Assembly (NCBI GenBank): GCA_026414955.1
Contig: JAOAIA010000001.1
Coordinates: 1-44,257, forward strand
Direction: 5' to 3'
DNA from: Candidatus Bipolaricaulota bacterium
GTDB taxonomy: Bacteria > Bipolaricaulota > Bipolaricaulia > RBG-16-55-9 > DRXL01
Length of the DNA stretch: 44,257 nucleotides
Each line of letters opens with the position of its first letter. Within the stretch, counting starts at the first letter, position 1. The translations under genes and the position numbers were made by a program. Of this stretch, positions 33,250-42,495 are shown in pieces. A model generated the notes under the pieces. It was not told the origin of the DNA. It saw only the letters and a program-made list of their open reading frames with translations, and made no database searches.

Positions 33250-34254
33250 ATGATCACGGAGAAGCAGATCCGCGATCTGCAAGCGAAGTTTCATGCGCTC
33301 ATCGAAGAGATTCGCTCGGTCATCATCGGGCACGACGCAGTCATCCAACAGACGCTGATCGGGCTTTTGTGCGGCGAGCATCTTCTGTTAGAGGGCGTAC
33401 CGGGGCTGGGCAAGACGCTCCTGGTGCGCACGCTGGGGAAGGCGCTCGGCTTAAAATTCTCGCGCATTCAGTTTACCCCGGACTTGATGCCCGCGGACAT
33501 CATCGGGACTCGGATCTTACTTGAAGACGAGACCGGGCGACGCTATTTTGAATTCTCTCGCGGCCCGATCTTCGCGCACTTAGTGCTGGCCGACGAGATC
33601 AACCGTGCTACGCCCAAGACCCAGTCAGCTCTCCTAGAAGCGATGCAGGAGCGCAGCATCACCGTGAGCGGCGAGACATACAAACTCGAAGAGCCGTTCA
33701 TGGTCCTCGCGACCCAAAACCCCATCGAGATGGAGGGGACGTACCCCCTGCCAGAAGCCCAGATTGATAGATTCTTCTTCAAGATTTTGCTCCGCTCCCC
33801 GTCATTAGAACAGCTGGAGCAGATCATTGACCGGCACGGGGCAGGACGGGATGCTGTGGCGATAGAGCAAGTCTTGAGCCGTGAAGAGATTCTCGAAGCA
33901 CAAAAGCTCGTGGCGCGTTGGCCCATCGCCTCGCCGCTGCGACGGTACGCCGCGCGCCTCGTAGACGCCACGCAGCCCGCTTCGCAGAACGCCCCCGAGA
34001 TTGTCAAGCACTACGTCGAGTACGGGGCCAGCCCGCGCGCGGCGCTCGCGCTCGTGCGCGGGGCCAAAGCCCATGCGTTTCTCTCCGGCGAGGTCCACAC
34101 CCGCATCGCGGACATCCAAGCTGTTTTTTACCCCAGCTTGATTCACAGAATTATTCGCAACTTTCGCGGTGAAGCCGAGGGCGTCCCTGTAGAAAAGATC
34201 CTTCAAGAGGTCTTCGATCATGTTCGCCCGGAGTCCGTCATTGAGGCTCGATGA
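33250..34254 (+). CDS. MoxR-family AAA+ ATPase (second copy)
   Basis: The 334-residue product shows IIGHDAVIQQTLIGLL, Walker A EGVPGLGKTLLVRTL, FTPDLMPADIIGTRIL, Walker B LADEINRATPKTQSALLEAMQE, ATQNPIEMEGTYPLPEAQIDRFFF and GASPRAALALVRGAK. Unlike the first copy (10652-11605), Walker A has the canonical GLGKT. AAGGAG lies just before the ATG. Its 3' end overlaps the DUF58 start by 35 bases. It probably remodels or inserts the VWA and DUF58 partners encoded downstream. Confidence 0.96.
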   Translation: MITEKQIRDLQAKFHALIEEIRSVIIGHDAVIQQTLIGLLCGEHLLLEGVPGLGKTLLVRTLGKALGLKFSRIQFTPDLMPADIIGTRILLEDETGRRYFEFSRGPIFAHLVLADEINRATPKTQSALLEAMQERSITVSGETYKLEEPFMVLATQNPIEMEGTYPLPEAQIDRFFFKILLRSPSLEQLEQIIDRHGAGRDAVAIEQVLSREEILEAQKLVARWPIASPLRRYAARLVDATQPASQNAPEIVKHYVEYGASPRAALALVRGAKAHAFLSGEVHTRIADIQAVFYPSLIHRIIRNFRGEAEGVPVEKILQEVFDHVRPESVIEAR

Positions 34255-35095
34255 GGCGCTCTTCAAGAAGCTGTCGGCCCTGCAATTGTTAGTGCGCAGG
34301 CGCTTCCAGGGCCAGACCGGCCTGTGGACGACAGCGCGTGCCGGCATGAGCCTCGAATTTGCAGAATATCGCGAATACCACCCGGGGGATGACTTTCGCT
34401 ACGTAGACTGGAACCTCTACGGACGATTGGATCGGCTCTTCGTCAAGGTCTTTCAGCGCGAAGAAGACGTGCCGATCTATCTGCTCATAGACACGAGCCG
34501 CTCGATGGCCGTGGGCGAGAAGCTGACGTATGCAGTGCAGCTTGCTGGAGCTATCGCCTATGTCGGGCTGAAAGAGATGAACCGTGTGGGGGTCTTTCCG
34601 TTCGCGCGCGATGTAGCACAGGGCGTGCCGCCTAAACCTGGCATGGCGCACCTGCACCATATCTTCGATCTCTTGGGAAGATTGGAGCCTTCGGGACAGA
34701 CGGCGCTCACGGAGAGTTTGGAGCGGTTCAGCAAGCGTCCGCTGCGTCAGGGCTTGGCAGTCTTGCTCAGCGATATGCTCGATCCCCAGGGATACGAGCA
34801 CGGTCTCTTCAGCTTGCTCTGGAAGGGATTGGAAATCGTGCTCATTCACATACTCGCCCGTGAAGATATTCACCCACCGGTGCAACGCGCAACACGGCTC
34901 TGCGATAGCGAGGTGGCGCGCGAGTTTTCTGTCGGCGCAGGGGCAGTCGCCCGCTATCGTGAGAATCTTCAGAGATATGGGCGCGCTCTCGAAGCGTTTT
35001 GTCGTGAGCACCAGATCAGATATGCGCAACTCTCGACCGCCCGCTCGCTGGAGCGCGCGCTCCTGGAAGACCTGCGCGGGGTGATCTTTCAGTGA
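34220..35095 (+). CDS. DUF58 domain protein with intact MIDAS motif
   Basis: The 291-residue protein has the DUF58 signature LEFAEYREYHPGDDFRYVDW followed by N-Y-G-R-L-D-R-LFVKVF, and a VWA-like strand YLLIDTSRSM with DxSxS (Asp91, Ser93, Ser95). The DUF58 protein at 9300-10649 lacks that metal site. It has no membrane helix. The start at 34220 overlaps the MoxR gene, and GTGA at the end couples it to the next gene. It is the cytoplasmic adaptor-type member of the MoxR locus. Confidence 0.92.
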   Translation: MFARSPSLRLDEALFKKLSALQLLVRRRFQGQTGLWTTARAGMSLEFAEYREYHPGDDFRYVDWNLYGRLDRLFVKVFQREEDVPIYLLIDTSRSMAVGEKLTYAVQLAGAIAYVGLKEMNRVGVFPFARDVAQGVPPKPGMAHLHHIFDLLGRLEPSGQTALTESLERFSKRPLRQGLAVLLSDMLDPQGYEHGLFSLLWKGLEIVLIHILAREDIHPPVQRATRLCDSEVAREFSVGAGAVARYRENLQRYGRALEAFCREHQIRYAQLSTARSLERALLEDLRGVIFQ

Positions 35096-36801
35096 TCTTT
35101 CTGAACGCCTGGGCGTTTGGGCTGTTGGGCTTAGCTGGCGTGATCGCGACGCTCTATTTCCTACGGCCGCGCGAGGAGCGCCTGACGGTCTCGGCCCTGT
35201 GGCTCTGGCCCCAAGAGCCGGAGCACCCGCGCAGCGCCCTCATGTTCTTATGGACAAAAATTTGGCTCTTATTGGTGCAATTAGCCGCGCTGGCAGCGCT
35301 CGTCTTTGCGGTAGCCGCGCCCACCCTGCCCTCGGCAGTGCTCGGCGGCGGCACCCTTGCTCTGATCATAGACGGCAGCGCGAGTATGCAGACCCGCGAG
35401 CGTGAGCAGACGCGCTACGAGCGCGCGGTTGAGATCGCTCAGGAGATCATCGCGCAACGACGTCCACGCCATCTCACGATCATTCAAGCGCAGCAGAGTC
35501 CTCGCTTGCTCGTCCCCTGGACGGAGGATCGAGATCGGGCTGTCGCTCTCTTGCGAGCCTCCCACCCGACACTCCAGAGCAACGCTCCCGAATCGAGCGT
35601 GCTTCAGCTTGTGCGCAGCCAGGGGGAGCTGGAAAGCTACGACGAGGTCATCTATATCAGCGATCGTCGTCCCGAGGGTGACGTGCTCACGAGCACGGTG
35701 ACGTGGGTGCCCGTGGGCGAGCCAAGAAGCAATTTCGCGATCACAGCGTTTGCCGCACGGTTGCTCCCAGAGAGCGCTCAGGGTGTCGCCCTGTGGGCGC
35801 GCGTCGAGAATTTCTCCTCAGAAGCAGTCGAGGGCACGTTCACGGTCTTTGCAGAAGACATGGAAGTCGCGCGCGACCATCTCCAGCTCGCACCCGGCGA
35901 GTATCGCTCAGTTGAGACGATAGTAGCGCGGAGCATCGGCGGGCGCTTCCGCGCCGTTCTCGATATCGAAGACGATTTCCCCTTCGACAACGCTCGCTAT
36001 GCCGTCATGCCGACGAGGCCGAAGCTGAGGGTCTTATGGCTGGGGGAGCGCAACTTCTTTCTAGAGCGAGCGCTCGCTCTCTTCGCCGATGCTCAGATCA
36101 CCGTGCTCTCAGATGCAGATATCGCCAATACAGAAGACTATGATCTAGTCATCGCTCACAATGCGGAGCTGCCTATCCTGCCCACTGGGCGGCTTTTCTT
36201 CATCAATAGCTCTGTCTCAGCAGTCGTCCGGCTCTCCGAGAGTTCTGGTGCGACAGGAGCACCCCAGTTCCTCCAGCCGGGGCACGCTCTTGTGCAGAAC
36301 CTGCGCCTGGAGCACTTTCAGGCATCACGGGTTCGGAGTGCTGAGTTCGCCCTTCCCGTGCAGACGTTGCTCGTCTTGGATGGTCACCCGATCTTGGCTG
36401 CGCACAGATCGAGTTCGCTGAGCTTGGTCTGGCTCGGAATAGATTTGAGAGCCTCGCCCTTGGTGCTCACGCCAAGCTTCCCTATTCTCGTGCGGAACGT
36501 CACGCGTTGGCTCTTCGCCGACTTGACTCTTCTTGGAGAACGCTTTGTCTCCGAGGAGTTCCCCAATCTGGGCTTTACGGAGCAGGGCGCGATCAACCTT
36601 GACCCACGGGAATCGCAAGAGATCAGAGTCCTTTCTGGTCCCTCTAGCGTGCCGCCTGCGGCTGGCCAAAGCGAACAGTCCAGACACAGCCTAGGCGCAA
36701 GAGGGCAGTCTCTGTGGCACTATGGAGCGTGGCTTGCCTTGGGCTTGCTCGTGCTCGAGTTGCTCTGGCATGACCGAAGGCTTTTGAGGAGATCTCTATG
36801 A
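35092..36801 (+). CDS. BatA-type membrane protein with VWA-like domain
   Basis: The 569-residue product starts at GTG 35092. It has the BatA N-terminal region with two membrane helices (FGLLGLAGVIATLYFLRPREE and LLVQLAALAALVFAVAAPTL), then a VWA strand LALIIDGSASMQTREREQTRYERAV (DGSAS in place of DxSxS). A long extracytoplasmic region and a C-terminal membrane helix (WLALGLLVLELLW) follow. BatA-like proteins form membrane complexes with MoxR partners. Residues about 515-535 (SSVPPAAGQSEQSRHS) are encoded by a repeat fragment. The stop overlaps the next ATG (ATGA). Confidence 0.88.
   Translation: MIFLNAWAFGLLGLAGVIATLYFLRPREERLTVSALWLWPQEPEHPRSALMFLWTKIWLLLVQLAALAALVFAVAAPTLPSAVLGGGTLALIIDGSASMQTREREQTRYERAVEIAQEIIAQRRPRHLTIIQAQQSPRLLVPWTEDRDRAVALLRASHPTLQSNAPESSVLQLVRSQGELESYDEVIYISDRRPEGDVLTSTVTWVPVGEPRSNFAITAFAARLLPESAQGVALWARVENFSSEAVEGTFTVFAEDMEVARDHLQLAPGEYRSVETIVARSIGGRFRAVLDIEDDFPFDNARYAVMPTRPKLRVLWLGERNFFLERALALFADAQITVLSDADIANTEDYDLVIAHNAELPILPTGRLFFINSSVSAVVRLSESSGATGAPQFLQPGHALVQNLRLEHFQASRVRSAEFALPVQTLLVLDGHPILAAHRSSSLSLVWLGIDLRASPLVLTPSFPILVRNVTRWLFADLTLLGERFVSEEFPNLGFTEQGAINLDPRESQEIRVLSGPSSVPPAAGQSEQSRHSLGARGQSLWHYGAWLALGLLVLELLWHDRRLLRRSL
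36649..36690. repeat. Repeat fragment in frame in BatA-like gene
   Basis: GCCGCCTGCGGC hairpin, then TGGCCAAAGCGAACAGTCCAG, sharing AAAGCGAACAGTCCAGAC (allowing one base) with 19306-19324. It lies in the linker before the last membrane helix. Confidence 0.6.
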
Positions 36802-39383
36802 GCGTGAGCTTTGATACCCCGTGGATATTGGTCTGTTTAGCGGGGCTGGCCCTGTGGGTCTGGTTTTTGCGTGAGTATCTGCGCCACGCGCCCCTGGCAG
36901 ATCGCTGGGCTGCGCTCTTGCGCATCGGCGCTCTGGCTATGCTCTGTCTTGCTCTAGCGGGGCCAAGGCTCGTTCTGGGATCTTCGGATCGCTATATCTA
37001 TTTTCTCGTAGATCGCTCCGCCAGCGTCGGCGTAGATTCTGCGAAGATACTCGAGATCGTGCAGGCGCTTGCGCCCCCTGCGGAGAAGACTTCCTACGGC
37101 GTGATCAGCTTTGGTGCGGAACCCGCCATCGAAGCGGGCTTCGCTCCGGTGATTCAGCTCTCTGAATTTCAAACGGAACCCGGCAACACAGCGACAGACA
37201 TTGCCAGCGCGGTGCGCTTGGCGTTGGAGACGTTCCCGCGCTCTGGCCGTCGTGAGATCGTCTTGCTCACCGACGGGCAGATGACTGCAGGGGATCTCAC
37301 CGTGTTGGCACGGGCGCGCCGCGACGGCGTCCCCATCCATGTCTGGCCCCTCGGAGAAGGCTCTTCAGAAGCCTGGGTGCACGATCTCCAGATTCCCCCT
37401 GAAGTCACCGCGCAGGTGCCCTTCTCGCTCCGGGTGCAGATCGGCGCGACGACTGAGGGGCAGGGCACGCTCTTGCTCTATCGCAACGAAGAATTGATTC
37501 ACAATATCTCGGTGCGCTACCGCCCCGGCGTCCAAGAGATGCATCTCACGGAGAAGCTCGACGCCCCGGGGGCCTATGCGTACAGAGTCTATCTCAAAGC
37601 CGACGCGGATCGCTTGAAAGAGAACAATGAGCTGTATGGGGCTACGATGGTGCCTGGTGACCCTCAAGTCTTGCTCGTGGAGCGCTCTTCGGGCGGCGAA
37701 AGCCCTGTCGCACGGCTGTTGCGCAGCGCGGGGTTCGCGTTTGTGCAGAAGGCTTTTGAGACGTTTACTGCCAATCCTATAGTGTTGTCGGGGTATAAGA
37801 CCGTGATTCTGAATAATGTCCCCTTGGGGCGGCTCACGGCAGAACAGCGACGCGCCCTCAAACGCTTCGTCGCCGACGGGGGCGGGCTCTTTCTCATTCA
37901 AGGGCGCGAGGCCGTCATGGGCCTCGAAGAGCAGACCCCAGAAGAACTCGCTGATCTCGAAGAACTGCTGCCCATCTCGTATCTCGCTCCCGAACCCTAC
38001 CAGATTCCGGGATTAGCTTTAGTCTTCGTCATGGATCGCTCAGGGAGCATGGGCGATCCTGCGGGCCGGGGGGTTCCCAAAATCGAGATTCTGAAACGCG
38101 CCGCCCTGCGCAGCTTAGAAGTCTTGGATCGAGACGACTGGGTCGGGCTGATCGCTTTCGACACAGACTATACGTGGATCGTGCCCCTGCGGCCTCTCGG
38201 TGACGGCCATGAGTTCAGCACCAATATCCGAAGCCTGAGCGCCAATGGCGGCACCGATCTGTACTTCGCTCTTAAGGCTGCTTTTGAGACCCTGGAGAAG
38301 ACCCCGGCGCGCATCAAGCACATCTTAGTCTTTACTGATGGACACAACAACAACGAGCGCAGACGCGAGTACCAGGAACTCTATGAGCGTTTTGCGAAAA
38401 GCACGGTGCGTGTCTCGACGCTAGGGATTGATCGCACGCCCAACGAGCCGTTCTTGATGGAGCTGGCTGCAGCCGGGCGCGGACGCTATCAGCGGGTGCC
38501 GGAGTTTACAGACTTGCCGGCCTTCTCGTTGCGCGAGGTGCGGCGGATCGTGCGGCTGCGCTGGATCGAGGGCGAGTTAATGGTGCGCAGTAGCTCCCTC
38601 ACCCCCTTCTTCCCCTCTCCTTCCGAGGGGAGAGGGGCGAGGGGTGAGGGTGAGATCCCACCGGTCCAGGGCTATGTGCTCACGCATGAACGCGCTGCAT
38701 CGCAAACCCCCTTGCGCATCGCTCCTGATGGGAACCCGCTTTTAGCGTTTCACACCTACGGCTTAGGTCAGGTCGGCGTGCTCAATACAGATTTAGAGGG
38801 CGAGGGATCGCGTGATTGGCTGAGATGGGAGGGGCTAAGCAGTGTGATCGGCCCGGCCCTCGCCCGCGTCCACCGAGCGATAGCGAAAGAGCACGATATC
38901 GCTGTCCAGACAGTTGTGACTGACGAAGCCCTCGAAGTCATTGCTGACGTGCGCGACGAAGACCGATGGGTGTCGGGACTCGATCTGTACGCGAACGTGG
39001 GGACAGAGCGCGCCGTGCCCTTCCACCAAGTCGCGTCAGGGCGCTATCGCGCACGCTTCGAATCGTTGGCGAGTGGGCTGTACACCGTGCATATTATAGC
39101 GCAGCGCGACGGGCACACGGTTGCTGAAGTCAGTCGCGCATTCGCCGTCCCCTATCCCCACGAGTATCGCTCTATCGGGGTGAACGTCGAGATATTGAGC
39201 CAGATCGCTCGTGAGACGGGGGGGCAGTTCTTAGAGCGTCCGGTCTTGCCGCCGCCGGCGCGGGGGATCGGGCGCGAGGGCGCTCGCGAACTGTGGCCGT
39301 GGGCGCTGCTACTCGCGTTGGGGCTGTTCCTCGCTGATCTTGCTGTGCGCAAGCTCGGGTGGCTGTGGGACCGTCCGATTTGA
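36798..39383 (+). CDS. Large membrane protein with two VWA domains and amidotransferase-like region
   Basis: The 861-residue protein has two N-terminal membrane helices and a first VWA domain with FLVDRSASVGVD (Asp72, Ser74, Ser76). An Ig-like part precedes a glutamine-amidotransferase-like fold (LTAEQRRALKRFVADGGGLFLIQG). A second VWA domain reads LVFVMDRSGSMGDPAG (Asp413, Ser415, Ser417) with conserved NGGTDLYFAL and VFTDGHNNN. A C-terminal beta domain and a final membrane helix end the chain. The second MIDAS is complete (DxSxS, Thr, Asp). Residues near 600-620 (LTPFFPSPSEGRGARGEGE) come from an in-frame palindrome. It likely presents metal-dependent protein-binding domains outside the membrane as the last gene of the MoxR locus. 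Confidence 0.9.
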   Translation: MSVSFDTPWILVCLAGLALWVWFLREYLRHAPLADRWAALLRIGALAMLCLALAGPRLVLGSSDRYIYFLVDRSASVGVDSAKILEIVQALAPPAEKTSYGVISFGAEPAIEAGFAPVIQLSEFQTEPGNTATDIASAVRLALETFPRSGRREIVLLTDGQMTAGDLTVLARARRDGVPIHVWPLGEGSSEAWVHDLQIPPEVTAQVPFSLRVQIGATTEGQGTLLLYRNEELIHNISVRYRPGVQEMHLTEKLDAPGAYAYRVYLKADADRLKENNELYGATMVPGDPQVLLVERSSGGESPVARLLRSAGFAFVQKAFETFTANPIVLSGYKTVILNNVPLGRLTAEQRRALKRFVADGGGLFLIQGREAVMGLEEQTPEELADLEELLPISYLAPEPYQIPGLALVFVMDRSGSMGDPAGRGVPKIEILKRAALRSLEVLDRDDWVGLIAFDTDYTWIVPLRPLGDGHEFSTNIRSLSANGGTDLYFALKAAFETLEKTPARIKHILVFTDGHNNNERRREYQELYERFAKSTVRVSTLGIDRTPNEPFLMELAAAGRGRYQRVPEFTDLPAFSLREVRRIVRLRWIEGELMVRSSSLTPFFPSPSEGRGARGEGEIPPVQGYVLTHERAASQTPLRIAPDGNPLLAFHTYGLGQVGVLNTDLEGEGSRDWLRWEGLSSVIGPALARVHRAIAKEHDIAVQTVVTDEALEVIADVRDEDRWVSGLDLYANVGTERAVPFHQVASGRYRARFESLASGLYTVHIIAQRDGHTVAEVSRAFAVPYPHEYRSIGVNVEILSQIARETGGQFLERPVLPPPARGIGREGARELWPWALLLALGLFLADLAVRKLGWLWDRPI
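38596..38650. repeat. Nested palindrome inserted in frame in VWA gene
   Basis: Outer arms CCCTCACCCC/GGGGTGAGGG and inner arms CCCCTCTCC/GGGAGAGGGG. Same class as 9852-9915. Translated without a stop. Confidence 0.85.
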
Positions 39384-39409
39384 TTTTCAGCGCTCTTTTC
39401 TGATATAAG
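39380..39409 (+). promoter_or_regulatory. Promoter of doxX-like gene
   Basis: TTGATT (39380-39385), 18 bp and TATAAG (39404-39409). It overlaps the stop of the VWA gene. GGAGGTGG precedes the ATG at 39434. Confidence 0.55.
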
Positions 39410-39433
39410 TAAGAAACTTTTGGAGGTGGTCCG

Positions 39434-39859
39434 ATGTTCGAGCGGATCTTTGGCGGGTTCGGTCATTGGGGCACGATTCCGTTGCGGCTGGCTGTGGGGA
39501 TTATCTTTGCTGCGCACGGCTGGCAGAAGTTCGCGGGAGGGCTAGATAGAGTCGCTGGCTTCTTTAGCAATATAGGAATCCCACTGCCGGAGGTCTCGGC
39601 GTTCGTTGTTGCGTTTGTCGAGCTGATTGGCGGGATCGGGCTGATCGTGGGGGTCTTCACGCGATATTGGGCGCTCTTGCTCTCGATTATTATGATCGTC
39701 GCCATCTTCACGGTGAAGCTCCAAGCGGGGTTGCTGGGAACGCAGGGGCGCCCCGGCTACGAGCTGGACTTAGCCCTTTTAGCTGGCTGTCTGGCGCTTC
39801 TGCTGACTGGTCCAGGGCCGGTTTCGCTGGAACGCGCGATCTTCAACAAAGAACTCTAG
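39434..39859 (+). CDS. DoxX-family membrane protein
   Basis: The 141-residue product has four membrane helices. It carries the DoxX pattern LRLAVGIIFAAHGWQKFAGGLDRVAGFFSNIGIPLP, then VAFVELIGGIGLIVGVFTRYWALLLS and a C-terminal ELDLALLAGCLALLLTGPGPVSLER. DoxX proteins are small inner-membrane proteins tied to redox or thiol stress; no catalytic role is proven for this branch. Strong GGAGGTGG lies before the ATG. Own promoter upstream and terminator-like hairpin 130 bases downstream. Confidence 0.93.
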   Translation: MFERIFGGFGHWGTIPLRLAVGIIFAAHGWQKFAGGLDRVAGFFSNIGIPLPEVSAFVVAFVELIGGIGLIVGVFTRYWALLLSIIMIVAIFTVKLQAGLLGTQGRPGYELDLALLAGCLALLLTGPGPVSLERAIFNKEL

Positions 39860-39907
39860 TCACCAAATTTTCACCCGCTCTCCATGTACTCGGAACGGAG
39901 ACTCCTG

Positions 39908-40022
39908 TATGATAGGGGTAATCTTCTAGACATATACAGAACCTCCTTAGCAGGGGATAAGGGGAAGAGGGGGAACGACCACGAGAGCGCCGAGCCTCGC
40001 AGAGCGGGGCTCGCTTTCTTTT
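39908..40022 (+). ncRNA. Candidate structured leader or small RNA
   Basis: A possible -10 box TATGAT (39908-39913, no clear -35) is followed by a CCTTA/TAAGG hairpin (about 39943-39960) and then an intrinsic terminator at 39991-40022. The next ATG is at 40029. The unit could be a small RNA or a terminator-controlled leader of the DinB/prpE genes. No known RNA family recognised. Confidence 0.35.
39991..40022 (+). terminator. Intrinsic terminator upstream of DinB-like gene
   Basis: CGAGCCTCG/CGGGGCTCG form a 9-bp stem with one T-G pair and loop CAGAG, followed by CTTTCTTTT. It lies 6 bases before the DinB start codon. Confidence 0.75.
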
Positions 40023-40028
40023 AAGACT

Positions 40029-40541
40029 ATGAATAGCTCGCGCGCATTAGTGACACACTGGCAACAGCAGTTTGAGGCGGCCTATCGGGGGAGTCGCTGG
40101 CATTCCGTAAAAGAAGCGATCAAGGGCTTAAAAGCCGACGAAGCGACATGGCAGCCGCCGCACTACAAAGGGTTCCCCTGGGCACATGGGTCTATTATAG
40201 AGATTCTCTTTCACGTCGCCGGAGATACGCTCTATCAGCTCGACTATGCGTTCGGGCAACGTACGCTGACGTGGGACAAGCTGCAAGAACGCTTTCAACG
40301 CGCCGGAGGCGATCTTGACGCTGCGAAAGGACTTCTTGACGAGAGCTTTTCGGTTGTGCAAGAGTATCTAAAGAATCTGACCGACGCTGATCTGGCCCGC
40401 ACATATATCGCCCCTGACGGCAAGACGTCCAAGACCCTGGGGGAACTCTTCCAGATGCTCTTGGAGCACTGGTTCTATCACGCAGGGCAGATTGTCTATG
40501 TAAGAAATCTTTGGGCAGGTTTATCTTCTCCAAATCCCTGA
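40029..40541 (+). CDS. DinB/YfiT-like four-helix metal-binding protein
   Basis: The 170-residue all-helical protein has a likely metal triad His62 (ILFHVAGD), His147 and His151 (LLEHWFYHAGQI), the DinB-superfamily pattern. Family members are thiol-dependent S-transferases or have unknown roles. There is no Shine-Dalgarno in the six bases after the terminator hairpin, so initiation may depend on the hairpin region. It precedes the acyl-CoA synthetase gene by about 60 bases. Confidence 0.85.
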   Translation: MNSSRALVTHWQQQFEAAYRGSRWHSVKEAIKGLKADEATWQPPHYKGFPWAHGSIIEILFHVAGDTLYQLDYAFGQRTLTWDKLQERFQRAGGDLDAAKGLLDESFSVVQEYLKNLTDADLARTYIAPDGKTSKTLGELFQMLLEHWFYHAGQIVYVRNLWAGLSSPNP

Positions 40542-40602
40542 TGCACGTCATGGCGCTTGCAGCAGTGCTCGCTTAAGATAGAGAGCAAGGGGTGAGTGCG
40601 TT

Positions 40603-42495
40603 ATGGGCAAGTACGAACAGACTTTTCGCGAATCTCTCGAAAACCCTAAACAATTCTGGGGCAGGGCTGCTGAATCTATCACCTGGTATAAACGCTGGGA
40701 GACGGTGCTCGATGCGTCCAATCCTCCGTTTTATAGATGGTTTGTGGGCGGTGTGCTCAATACGTGTTATAACGCTCTCGATCGGCATATCGAGCGTGGC
40801 CGAGCTGATCAGCTCGCTTTAATTTACGATAGCCCCGTGACAGATACGATTCAGAAATTCACTTATTCTGAGCTGCGCGCCCGCGTGGCCAAGATCGCGG
40901 GCTTTTTGAAAGACTTGGGCGTCACCAAAGGTGACACCGTCGTTATTTATATGCCGATGATCCCAGAAGCGTTGATGGCCATGCTCGCCTGTGCGCGCAT
41001 CGGCGCGGTGCACTCTGTCGTTTTCGGAGGCTTTGCTCCCAGAGAATTAGCGATTCGCATAGATGACGCCAAGCCCAAGATCGTGCTCTCGGCGTCGTGC
41101 GGGATCGAAGGGAAGAAGATTATCCCGTACAAGCCCTTACTAGACGAAGCAATCGCTCTAGCTACGCATAAGCCGCAGAAGTGCGTGATCTATCAGCGTC
41201 CGCAAGTCCGCGCTGAGTTGATCGAAGGGCGTGATCTCGATTGGGTCTCGTTAGAACAGAAAGCCCAGCCTGCTGAGTGCGTCCCCGTTGCAGCGACGGA
41301 CCCCCTGTATATTCTCTACACATCAGGCACAACTGGAAAACCCAAGGGCGTGGTGCGCGACAACGGCGGCCATGCTGTCGCGCTCTCCTGGACAATGCAA
41401 TATATCTATGGGATCGAACCGGGAGATGTCTACTGGGCTGCTTCGGATGTGGGCTGGGTCGTGGGGCATTCGTATATTGTCTATGGCCCATTACTGGTGG
41501 GCGCCACGACCGTGATGTACGAGGGCAAGCCCGTCGGGACGCCCGATCCCGGTGCTTTCTGGCGCGTCATATCGCAACATAAAGTGAAAGTGCTCTTTAC
41601 GGCTCCCACGGCGTTTCGGGCGATCAAGAGAGAAGACCCCACAGGGGAATATCTCAAAAAATACAAGCTCTCTCACTTCCAGGCGCTCTTTCTTGCCGGG
41701 GAGCGCACCGATCCAGATACGTACTATTGGGCCTCTGAGTTATTGAAGAGACCCGTCATAGATCACTGGTGGCAGACGGAGACGGGCTGGGCCATCGCGG
41801 GGAACTTTTGCGGCTTAGAACTTCTGCCCATCAAGGCTGGCTCAGCGACCAAGCCCATGCCCGGCTATGACGTGCGAATACTCGACCCCAGCACCGGAAA
41901 AGAGCTGCCGCGCGGGGAGAGCGGCGTCATGGTTGTCAAAGAACCGTTGCCGCCCGGAACGTTTATGACCCTCTGGCAGCGCGACGACGATTTTAAGAAG
42001 ACGTACTTCGACCCGTTCCCCGGATACTATTTCACCGGCGACGGCGGATATTTTGACGAAGACGGCTATATATACGTCATGGGCCGTGTGGACGATATTA
42101 TTAACGTTGCGGGCCATCGGCTCTCTACCGGCGAGATGGAGGAGATCGTCGCTCAACACCCCGACGTGGCCGAGTGTGCGGTCATTGGGGTTGCGGACAG
42201 CCTCAAGGGCGAAGTGCCGTTGGGGTTTGTTGTGCTCAAGGCTGGGGTGCAGCGCGCTCACGCAGAGATTATCGCTGAAGTGAAGCAGAAGGTGCGCAAA
42301 GAGATCGGGGCTATTGCGTCGCTGAAAGACGTGCTCATTGTGAACCGTTTGCCCAAGACGCGCAGTGGAAAAATTTTGCGGGGCACGATGCGCAAGATCG
42401 CCGACGGGCAACAGTATACCGTGCCCTCGACGATTGATGACCCAGCGACTCTTCAAGAGATCGAGAGCGCGCTGCGCCCAGCGCATCTAAAATAA
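40603..42495 (+). CDS. prpE: Propionyl-CoA synthetase (PrpE-type acyl-CoA synthetase)
   Basis: The 630-residue product has the ANL-superfamily P-loop YTSGTTGKPKG (239-249), HWWQTETGW, YFTGDGGYFDEDGYIYVMGRVDD and the C-terminal catalytic lysine Lys590 in KTRSGKILRG. Segments such as KVKVLFTAPTAFRAIKREDP and LAGERTDPDTYYWASELL are those of PrpE/ACSS3 rather than classic Acs. It activates propionate or a similar short acid to its CoA thioester with ATP through an acyl-AMP. No methylcitrate-cycle gene is in the window; acetate use cannot be excluded. AAGGGGTGAG precedes the ATG. Its stop overlaps the T-run of the opposing tRNA-Asn terminator. Confidence 0.93.
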   Translation: MGKYEQTFRESLENPKQFWGRAAESITWYKRWETVLDASNPPFYRWFVGGVLNTCYNALDRHIERGRADQLALIYDSPVTDTIQKFTYSELRARVAKIAGFLKDLGVTKGDTVVIYMPMIPEALMAMLACARIGAVHSVVFGGFAPRELAIRIDDAKPKIVLSASCGIEGKKIIPYKPLLDEAIALATHKPQKCVIYQRPQVRAELIEGRDLDWVSLEQKAQPAECVPVAATDPLYILYTSGTTGKPKGVVRDNGGHAVALSWTMQYIYGIEPGDVYWAASDVGWVVGHSYIVYGPLLVGATTVMYEGKPVGTPDPGAFWRVISQHKVKVLFTAPTAFRAIKREDPTGEYLKKYKLSHFQALFLAGERTDPDTYYWASELLKRPVIDHWWQTETGWAIAGNFCGLELLPIKAGSATKPMPGYDVRILDPSTGKELPRGESGVMVVKEPLPPGTFMTLWQRDDDFKKTYFDPFPGYYFTGDGGYFDEDGYIYVMGRVDDIINVAGHRLSTGEMEEIVAQHPDVAECAVIGVADSLKGEVPLGFVVLKAGVQRAHAEIIAEVKQKVRKEIGAIASLKDVLIVNRLPKTRSGKILRGTMRKIADGQQYTVPSTIDDPATLQEIESALRPAHLK

